A stretch of DNA of 7,030 bases, from assembly GCA_023411445.1 (NCBI GenBank), contig JAEYOT010000575.1, positions 1 through 7,030 on the forward strand, read 5' to 3'. Positions within the stretch are counted from its first letter, which is position 1, and the number at the start of each line of letters is the position of its first letter. Both the position numbers and the translations under genes were made by a program. The notes under the pieces were generated by a model, which had not been told where the DNA came from, made no database searches, and saw only the letters and a list, made by a program, of their open reading frames with translations. The stretch is from Pseudomonadota bacterium (lineage in GTDB: Bacteria; Myxococcota_A; Polyangia; Polyangiales; Polyangiaceae). Shown piece after piece: positions 1 through 4,245 of this stretch.

Positions 1-883
1 GCTCCACGATGTCCTCCGTGCCGCCGAGGGACTTGCTGAACTCGTCGCGCGCGCTCTTCAGCATGTCGATGTTCGGCAGGCACACGGGGCGGAAGCTGCC
101 GCGCTCCACCAGCACCGGCTTCTTGTACAGCACCTCGGAGGGCTGGAGCACCTGACCCTTGGGGCCGAACATGGCGGCGCCGGACAGACCCAGCTGCACC
201 AGCTTCAGGCTCATCACGCGGTTGTCCACGTGACGGAACTCGATGCCGGAGAACTCGATCATGTCGATTTCGATGCGCTGCGTGGTCAGGTTGTCCAGCA
301 AGGACTCGACCAGCCGATCCGGGTCGTGGTGCATGAAGAAGGCGCCGTACAGCAGGTTGACGCCGACGATGCCGAGCGCCTCCTGCTGCAGCGCGTTCTC
401 CGTGTCCAGCATCCGCACGTGGATGATGATCTGGCTGTCTTGATCGCGCGGGTGGGCTTGGAACTTCACGCCCATCCAGCCGTGACACTCGTTGGTACCC
501 TTGAAGTTGCGCGCCGACACCGTGTCCGCGAAGGCGAAGAACGAGGTGGTGTCGCCCCGGGCGTCCCGCAGCCGCTTCAGGTTCAGCTCGTGCTCGTAGT
601 TGAGCATGCTCTCCAGGCGTTGGCGGGCGACGTAGCGCTGCGTCTGTCCGTAGATCGCGTCGCTCACCGCCATGTCGTAGGCGGAGATGCTCTTGGCGAT
701 GGTGCCGGCGGCGCCGCCCACGCGAAAGAACCAGCGTACGACCTCTTGTCCCGCGCCGATCTCGGCGAAGGTGCCGTAGCGCTTGGCGTCCAAATTGACG
801 GCCAAGGCCTTCTGGTGGGTGTCCAGTCGTTCCGAGTGGGGATCGCGATGAGACAACATGAGCGACTCGTACCCGTAGCACAT
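1..883 (-). CDS. Conserved protein of unclear function, 3'-truncated by window edge
   Basis: An open frame on the minus strand runs from an ATG at 883-881 to the window edge without a stop, giving 294 N-terminal residues. It reads MCYGYESLMLSHRDPHSERL and continues with AEIGAGQEVVRWFFRVGGAA, then SAYDMAVSDAIYG, a stretch with FFAFADTVSARNF, HGWMGVKFQ and IIIHVRMLD, and later LLYGAFFMHHDP, LLDNLTTQRIEIDMIEFSG and SEVLYKKPVLVERGSFRPV. From memory, this resembles a widespread bacterial family of roughly 480 residues with inconsistent automatic names (nicotinate/nicotinamide-nucleotide adenylyltransferase or TonB-dependent receptor). Neither name is supported here: I see no HxGH nucleotidyltransferase motif, no signal peptide and no barrel pattern, so it is probably cytoplasmic. 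The start is uncertain. AGAGGG sits directly against the ATG at 883, and the in-frame ATG at 859 (MLSHRD) is a reasonable alternative; neither has a well-spaced ribosome site. It lies 120 bases downstream of the barrel gene and could be cotranscribed with it. Confidence 0.85.
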   Translation of the reverse strand, partial: MCYGYESLMLSHRDPHSERLDTHQKALAVNLDAKRYGTFAEIGAGQEVVRWFFRVGGAAGTIAKSISAYDMAVSDAIYGQTQRYVARQRLESMLNYEHELNLKRLRDARGDTTSFFAFADTVSARNFKGTNECHGWMGVKFQAHPRDQDSQIIIHVRMLDTENALQQEALGIVGVNLLYGAFFMHHDPDRLVESLLDNLTTQRIEIDMIEFSGIEFRHVDNRVMSLKLVQLGLSGAAMFGPKGQVLQPSEVLYKKPVLVERGSFRPVCLPNIDMLKSARDEFSKSLGGTEDIVE

Positions 884-1003
884 CCCTCTGCTGCGACCGT
901 TGCGGCCCTGTTTCGGCGCCGCTTGCTCGGCGGCCGGCCCGAAATGGGCGGCTCTTGGCGGCCTATGGCTAGTAAAGCAGCTGCGCTAGGGGCGGAGGGA
1001 CTC
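884..1003. other. Intergenic gap between two minus-strand genes
   Basis: These 120 bases separate the stop of the barrel-like gene from the start of the next minus-strand gene. They are GC-rich and contain a GGCCGGCC palindrome and a weak potential hairpin (CGCCG, six-base loop, CGGCG, around 917-932) with no T-run on either side. I see no convincing promoter or intrinsic terminator, so the sequence does not settle whether the gene at 883 has its own promoter. Confidence 0.4.
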
Positions 1004-1612
1004 TCAGAGCAGGAAGGAAACGCCGAGCGAGAAGGTCGGGTAACCGATGCGCATGGTCAGCGTGACCGTGTCCGAGAAGTGGAAGCGGCCGCCCAGGTAC
1101 AGGACGAACGGCGTGATCTCCAAGTCCCCGTCTTCCACGTACATGGCCAGGCCCGGCTCGCCGAAGACCGACCAGCGGCGGTGCAGCCAGAAGTTCCACT
1201 GCATGACGGCCGGCAAGTAGAAGTAATCCACGTCGCCGTCGCCGTGGTTGCGGCTCGTCTCCACGCAGATGGGGATACCGCTCGGGCCCGTGACGCGGCG
1301 CAGGCACACGCCGCGCGGACCTTGCCAGCCGTCGTAGCGCAGGTAATCCAGCCCCACCCCGATGGCGACGGAGTCGTTCAGCTTGGGGATGAAGCCGTCC
1401 TTCAAGACCTCGAAGCTGCCGCGGAAGCCGACGCCCAGGCCGGTGCCGCCGCCGAAGCCAGGCGGGTCCAAGAGGCCCGCCAGCAGGTGCGGCTCGGCTT
1501 CGAAGAAATACGCCGGGCGCTGCCCGGGCGCCTTGATGGTGCTTTGCGCCAGCGCCAAGGACGACCAGCCCAACGAGGCCAAGGTCAGGGCGCAGATGAG
1601 CGAGCTCTTCAT
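1004..1612 (-). CDS. Secreted small outer-membrane beta-barrel-like protein
   Basis: This 202-residue protein starts with a clean Sec signal peptide: MKSS, a hydrophobic core to about residue 20, and probable cleavage after ALA at 22 (before QS). The mature part alternates hydrophobic/aromatic and polar residues in strand-like segments separated by Gly/Asp turns: roughly 35-45, 56-70 (GGTGLGVGFRGSFEVL), 81-93 (DSVAIGVGLDYLR), 128-142, 145-158, 164-180 and 182-202. It ends in GVSFLL, close to the hydrophobic/aromatic end expected of outer-membrane barrels. C103 and C116 are the only mature cysteines, lie in one predicted loop and could form a disulfide. I do not recognise a named family; an eight-stranded OmpA/OmpW-like barrel is the best structural guess. 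Its start is 4 bases after the stop of the cysteine-repeat lipoprotein gene, so the two are very probably one transcript. A GGAG lies about 12 bases before the ATG, inside the end of the upstream gene, suggesting translational coupling. Confidence 0.85.
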   Translation of the reverse strand: MKSSLICALTLASLGWSSLALAQSTIKAPGQRPAYFFEAEPHLLAGLLDPPGFGGGTGLGVGFRGSFEVLKDGFIPKLNDSVAIGVGLDYLRYDGWQGPRGVCLRRVTGPSGIPICVETSRNHGDGDVDYFYLPAVMQWNFWLHRRWSVFGEPGLAMYVEDGDLEITPFVLYLGGRFHFSDTVTLTMRIGYPTFSLGVSFLL

Positions 1613-1616
1613 GCGT

Positions 1617-2138
1617 TCAACAAGCTCCGCAGGCGGTGGTGCCGTCCGAGCATTGCATGGGGGCGGCGTTGCCCGAGCACTTCACGTTACAGCGGTCAGG
1701 CGAAGCGCAGTCCACCTTGCAGCGCCCGGTGCACTCCACGTCGCAGCGCGAGAAGTTCTTACACGTGATGACGCTATCGTTACCGGCGCGCACGCCGCAG
1801 CGATCCATGTCGTGGCAATCGAAGCGGCAGCGCGCGCCACAGATGGCGCCACAGGCGACGGCGTTGTGGCAGGAGACGTCGCAGTCATCGCCGCAGCTGG
1901 TGCTGCACTCCTGCACGTCGAAGCACTCCGACGTGCAGCCGTTCTCGCAGACGGCGCCGCAGTGCTCCATTTGAAAGCAGCGCGTACTACAGCCGTCCGA
2001 GTCACAGCCCAGGTAGCAGTCGTGCCCGCCGAAGCACTCGCACGGCGCACCCGGGTGGCAGAAATCATCGTCGTCGCAGGCGCTCAGCGAGACTGCCAGG
2101 AGCAGGTACAGGCCGAGCGCCGAGAGCAGGCGCTGCAT
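1617..2138 (-). CDS. Cysteine-repeat lipoprotein (31 Cys, 18-residue units)
   Basis: This 173-residue protein has a lipoprotein signal peptide (MQRLLSALGLYLLLAVSLSAC; lipobox LSAC, lipidated C21). The mature chain is followed by DDDD and holds 30 further cysteines. From residue 60 they follow a strict pattern, C-x3-C-x3-C-x3-C-x5, with first cysteines at 60, 78, 96, 114, 132 and 150. A slightly longer 19-residue unit precedes it (41-59) and an irregular CSDGTTACGAC-type end follows. In the unit at 114-131 the two central cysteines are replaced by A118 and S122. The even number of non-lipidated cysteines suits disulfide knitting in the envelope, but metal binding cannot be excluded. In enterobacteria Asp after the lipidated Cys keeps lipoproteins in the inner membrane; whether that rule holds here is unknown. 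No enzymatic motif is present and I cannot name the family; short disulfide-rich surface or adhesion-like proteins are the nearest idea. The gene is 4 bases upstream of the barrel-like gene. No strong ribosome site precedes the ATG, but the signal peptide supports this start. Confidence 0.88.
   Translation of the reverse strand: MQRLLSALGLYLLLAVSLSACDDDDFCHPGAPCECFGGHDCYLGCDSDGCSTRCFQMEHCGAVCENGCTSECFDVQECSTSCGDDCDVSCHNAVACGAICGARCRFDCHDMDRCGVRAGNDSVITCKNFSRCDVECTGRCKVDCASPDRCNVKCSGNAAPMQCSDGTTACGAC
1692..1961 (-). repeat. Five in-register 54-base coding repeats (18-residue Cys units)
   Basis: Residues 60-149 of the lipoprotein form five consecutive units of exactly 18 codons with cysteines at unit positions 1, 5, 9 and 13. 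Only the cysteine frame and a few acidic/basic positions are kept. The residues between vary widely, so the repeats are old and held by selection on cysteine spacing rather than recent tandem duplications. The fourth unit (1746-1799) lacks the cysteines at positions 5 and 9. Confidence 0.85.
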
Positions 2139-2181
2139 GTGCGCCGACTATGCCACCGACTGGGACCGGTATCACAAGCGG

Positions 2182-2204
2182 AAAATGCGCGCCGTTTGCG
2201 GCGT
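2182..2204 (-). terminator. Possible weak intrinsic terminator after the TM2 gene
   Basis: Read on the minus strand, CGCCG, a CAAA loop and CGGCG form a 5-bp GC stem (2190-2203, plus a G-T wobble), followed after four bases by TTTT (2182-2185). It lies 11 bases past the TM2 gene stop. The stem is short and the T-run is short and offset, so termination would be partial at best, and the next gene starts only 44 bases further on. Confidence 0.25.
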
Positions 2205-2214
2205 TTCGTCGCAC

Positions 2215-2790
2215 TCAATCCCAGCGCAGCGAGTTGCCCTTGGCGTCGCGCAAGTTTCCAGTGACGAGCCAGATCACGTCCAGCAGCTGCCAGAGGCCGA
2301 GGCCGCCGCAGGTCAGCAACTTGGCCACGCCGAGGCCAGTTTGCCCGAGCATGAAGCGATCGACGCCATAGCTACCGCCGAGCAGGCTGGCGAGCAGCAC
2401 GTGGTTGCCGTTGACGGTGGGCGTGCCGAACTCCCCTTCTGGCGGGCGCAGCGGCCTACCCTCAGCGTCTTTGATCGCTCCCAGCGCTTGCAAGATGAGA
2501 TCGATCCACCACCACAGGCCGAGACCTCCGCACGTGAGCAGCTTGAGCACGCCTAGGCCCGGCTGACCGACGTAGAAGCGATCGGCTCCGCACCAACCCA
2601 GAAACCAACTGAGCAGCAGCGCGGTAGATCGCTTCTTCCCGGAATAGGTGACGAGCCCGGCGCCGGGAGGCGAGGGGACGTAGCCCGGGAAGCTACCGAC
2701 CGGCGGCGGGTACTGACCGCCGCCTGGTGGACCGTAGCCGCCTGGTGGTGAGCCATATCCTCCCGGCCCTGGCGGCGCTCCGTAAGACAT
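2215..2790 (-). CDS. Membrane protein with two TM2 domains and a Pro/Gly/Tyr-rich N-terminus
   Basis: The protein has 191 residues from the chosen ATG at 2790. An earlier in-frame ATG at 2874 would add 28 residues with no membrane or low-complexity character. [11 protein letters not shown] is the usual style of start for such proteins, although only a weak AGG precedes it. Residues 1-50 are a PPGGYG-rich flexible segment. Two TM2-type domains follow, at about 54-106 and 128-181. Each has a helix, a G-x-D-R-F turn (DRF at 70-72 and 144-146), the [15 protein letters not shown] block, a second helix and an acidic/basic exit ([20 protein letters not shown]). The block at 75-93 matches that at 149-167 in 17 of 19 positions. 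TM2 proteins are widespread small membrane proteins without a settled biochemical role; bacterial members often carry one domain, so the doubling is notable. It is the first gene of a leftward run whose next member, 76 bases on, is the cysteine-repeat lipoprotein. Confidence 0.92.
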   Translation of the reverse strand: MSYGAPPGPGGYGSPPGGYGPPGGGQYPPPVGSFPGYVPSPPGAGLVTYSGKKRSTALLLSWFLGWCGADRFYVGQPGLGVLKLLTCGGLGLWWWIDLILQALGAIKDAEGRPLRPPEGEFGTPTVNGNHVLLASLLGGSYGVDRFMLGQTGLGVAKLLTCGGLGLWQLLDVIWLVTGNLRDAKGNSLRWD

Positions 2791-2928
2791 TCCGGCCCAA
2801 CCTATCAAACGAGATTTGGTCTGTAAATTGCCGCAATCACTGGAGAGATAGCGCGGGGGGTCAAGACACCACACAAGAGGGCACGCGCCGCGCTTGCAGG
2901 CGGGAGGGAGGCCGCGTTAGCAAAGGCC
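2791..2928. promoter_or_regulatory. Divergent intergenic region between TM2 and GTPase genes
   Basis: These 138 bases must hold the promoters for both outward-reading genes, unless transcripts cross from elsewhere. The TM2-side half is the least GC-rich part of the region. On the minus strand a TTTACA (-35-like) is followed 17 bases later by TAGGTT, which would give a very short leader. A TTGACC further upstream has only a poor AGTGAT partner. For the GTPase, AAAGG lies 2 bases before its ATG and a purine-rich GGGAGGGAGG lies about 20 bases before it. None of these is a confident promoter. Confidence 0.3.
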
Positions 2929-3777
2929 ATGGCGTCCTTCGATTCCGAGCGGAAGTGCCACGTCGTGCGCATCGTGTACGACGGGCCGGGCTTTGCCGGA
3001 AAGACGACGAACCTCAAGCGCGTGCACGAGATCATCCCGCCCAGCCGGCGCAGCGAGATCGTGACACCGGCCGAGCTGAAGGGCCGCACCATGTTCTTCG
3101 ATTGGCTCGAGATTGAGGGACCGCGCCACGACGGCGTCGGCCTCCTATTTCAGCTGATCACGGTGCCGGGGCAGATCGAGCGCAACTACCGCCGTCGCCC
3201 GCTCGTAGCGATGGCGGATGTGATCGTGTTCGTGTGCGACTCCAGCCCGAGCGCGATCCCGGACACGCAGCGGACGTTCGCGCGGCTCCGCGCCTCCATC
3301 AAGCGACGCACCGAGCCGGTGAGCCTGATCGTGCAAGCCAACAAGCAGGACGTGGAGGGGGCGCTCTCGCCCTCCGTGCTGCGACGCAAGCTCAAGCTGG
3401 ACGGCTCCGTGCCGATGATTTCCGCCAACGCCGCCAAGGGCGACGGCGTCAAGGCGACGCTCAATGAGGCCATGCGAGTCGGCGTGCGCGCGCTCAAGGG
3501 GCAGGAGCTGTCGCCGCTGGTGGCGGAGTTCGCGAACCCGGACAACCTGTTCGACCACGTGCTCACGTTCGAGGACACGCCGCACGACGGCCCGCTGGAC
3601 GTGGAGGAAGTGAACGTGCGCAGCGAGGATATCGACGTGGACGCGGCCGAGCTCGCCGCCCACCTCGGTGCGTCCTCGCTGGATGCGCTCGAGGCGCGGG
3701 CGCGCCGTGCGGCCGCGCGCAGTGGCCTCCACTCGCGTGACTCCCAGCCGGACAGCGAAGCCGCCGAGAACGTTTGA
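2929..3777 (+). CDS. MglA-type small Ras-like GTPase with acidic C-terminal extension
   Basis: The 282-residue protein is predicted to be a cytoplasmic GTP-binding switch. The P-loop is GPGFAGKT (19-26). RTMFFDW follows at 53-59, then TVPGQ at 78-82 in place of the usual DxxG, NKQD at 138-141 and SAN at 165-167. In Myxococcus MglA the glycine-proline start of the P-loop, R53 (intrinsic arginine finger), T54 and Q82 fall at exactly these numbers, which supports both the family and the chosen start. MglA itself is about 195 residues and acts in polarity and motility with the GAP MglB. This protein adds about 85 residues (196-282): a strongly acidic stretch (14 Asp/Glu between 200 and 241), then an Ala/Arg-rich probable helix (about 248-266). 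No MglB/roadblock gene is present in the window. Its function is therefore only GTPase-level certain; other MglA-like paralogues of Myxococcota (such as the larger SofG) are alternatives. It converges on the next gene with 3 bases between stops. Confidence 0.93.
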   Translation: MASFDSERKCHVVRIVYDGPGFAGKTTNLKRVHEIIPPSRRSEIVTPAELKGRTMFFDWLEIEGPRHDGVGLLFQLITVPGQIERNYRRRPLVAMADVIVFVCDSSPSAIPDTQRTFARLRASIKRRTEPVSLIVQANKQDVEGALSPSVLRRKLKLDGSVPMISANAAKGDGVKATLNEAMRVGVRALKGQELSPLVAEFANPDNLFDHVLTFEDTPHDGPLDVEEVNVRSEDIDVDAAELAAHLGASSLDALEARARRAAARSGLHSRDSQPDSEAAENV

Positions 3778-3780
3778 GCG

Positions 3781-4146
3781 TCAGCTGCTGGCGACCAGCG
3801 CCGCGGTCAAGCCCAGCGCGATGACGAGGCTGGCCGACACTGCCAGCAACGCGCGCAGGCGCAGGTGGTGACGATTCACCGGATCCAGCACGGCTTCACT
3901 GCCGTGATCGGCGTCGCGGTGGCCGCGCAGGCTGTTGAAGGCGCAAATGCCCAAGCTGCCCGAGATGAGCAGGTACGCCGAGAGCGCCACCGGGATGGCC
4001 ACCAGCCAACCCAGCTGGCGTACGAACCCGAGCTCGGTCGATAAAAGTGCCCAACCGAGCGCCAGCCCGCCCATCACCACACCCGCCGTGATGGACTTGC
4101 CTCGGGCCTTGGGGCCCAAGTTCTGCTGCTGGTCGCAACGAAACAT
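3781..4146 (-). CDS. Small three-helix membrane protein, unknown function
   Basis: This 121-residue protein starts MFRCDQQQNLGPKARGKSIT. It has hydrophobic segments at about 18-36, 45-68 and 98-118, with a basic N-terminus and a polar stretch (RGHRDADHGSEAVLDPVNRHH, about 75-95) between helices 2 and 3. I recognise no family or catalytic motif. The start is chosen because the frame stays open far upstream only as an antisense shadow of the neighbouring carrier gene, whereas from this ATG the sequence has membrane-protein character and AGGG lies 3 bases before it. The frame ends in TGA, 3 bases from the stop of the convergent GTPase gene. It is divergent from the carrier-HEAT gene, with a 99-base gap between them. 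The clear hydrophobic helices make it unlikely to be spurious. Confidence 0.75.
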   Translation of the reverse strand: MFRCDQQQNLGPKARGKSITAGVVMGGLALGWALLSTELGFVRQLGWLVAIPVALSAYLLISGSLGICAFNSLRGHRDADHGSEAVLDPVNRHHLRLRALLAVSASLVIALGLTAALVASS

Positions 4147-4245
4147 CTGCCCTAAAAATAGGCCTGGTCCGGCCCTACCGCAAGCCGCAAGCCGCGAGTC
4201 GCGCCCCGGCCACGCCTTTACCAGGATTTCTGCCAGGATGACCCC
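4147..4245. promoter_or_regulatory. Divergent gap between small membrane protein and carrier-HEAT genes
   Basis: These 99 bases lie between two outward-reading starts. On the minus strand TTGCGG and TATTTT are 17 bases apart, but the TATTTT ends only 8 bases from the ATG, so it would give an almost leaderless message that conflicts with the AGGG site. No good plus-strand promoter is evident. AGGA at 4235-4238, 7 bases before the GTG, is a plausible ribosome site for the carrier gene. A three-copy 7-base repeat occupies the centre. Confidence 0.3.
4178..4198. repeat. Three tandem 7-base repeats (CCGCAAG, CCGCAAG, CCGCGAG)
   Basis: Two perfect copies and one with a single A-to-G change lie head to tail in the divergent gap. 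Copy number could vary by slippage and alter promoter spacing, but nothing in the window shows that it does. Confidence 0.6.

Noticed and set aside
884..1003. Intrinsic terminator between the barrel gene and the left-edge gene
   Set aside because: Only a 5-bp hairpin without a following T-run on either strand.
230..1768. Plus-strand open frame of 512 codons
   Set aside because: It runs antisense through the first two minus-strand genes and into the lipoprotein gene, has low-complexity Ala/Arg/Val/Gln composition and no domain; it is a GC-rich shadow.
1692..1961. 54-base periodicity as a CRISPR or satellite array
   Set aside because: The period is in codons of a lipoprotein gene and the DNA of the units is strongly diverged; only the cysteine positions are kept.
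1362..2264. Plus-strand open frame of 300 codons across the lipoprotein and barrel genes
   Set aside because: The opposite strand has a signal peptide, lipobox and an exact cysteine period; this frame has only Ala/Val/Arg-rich antisense composition.
4147..4190. TTGCGG-17-TATTTT promoter for the small membrane protein
   Set aside because: It places the transcript start within about two bases of the ATG and would exclude the AGGG ribosome site; the -35 match is only half. Mentioned in the gap entry but not called as a promoter.
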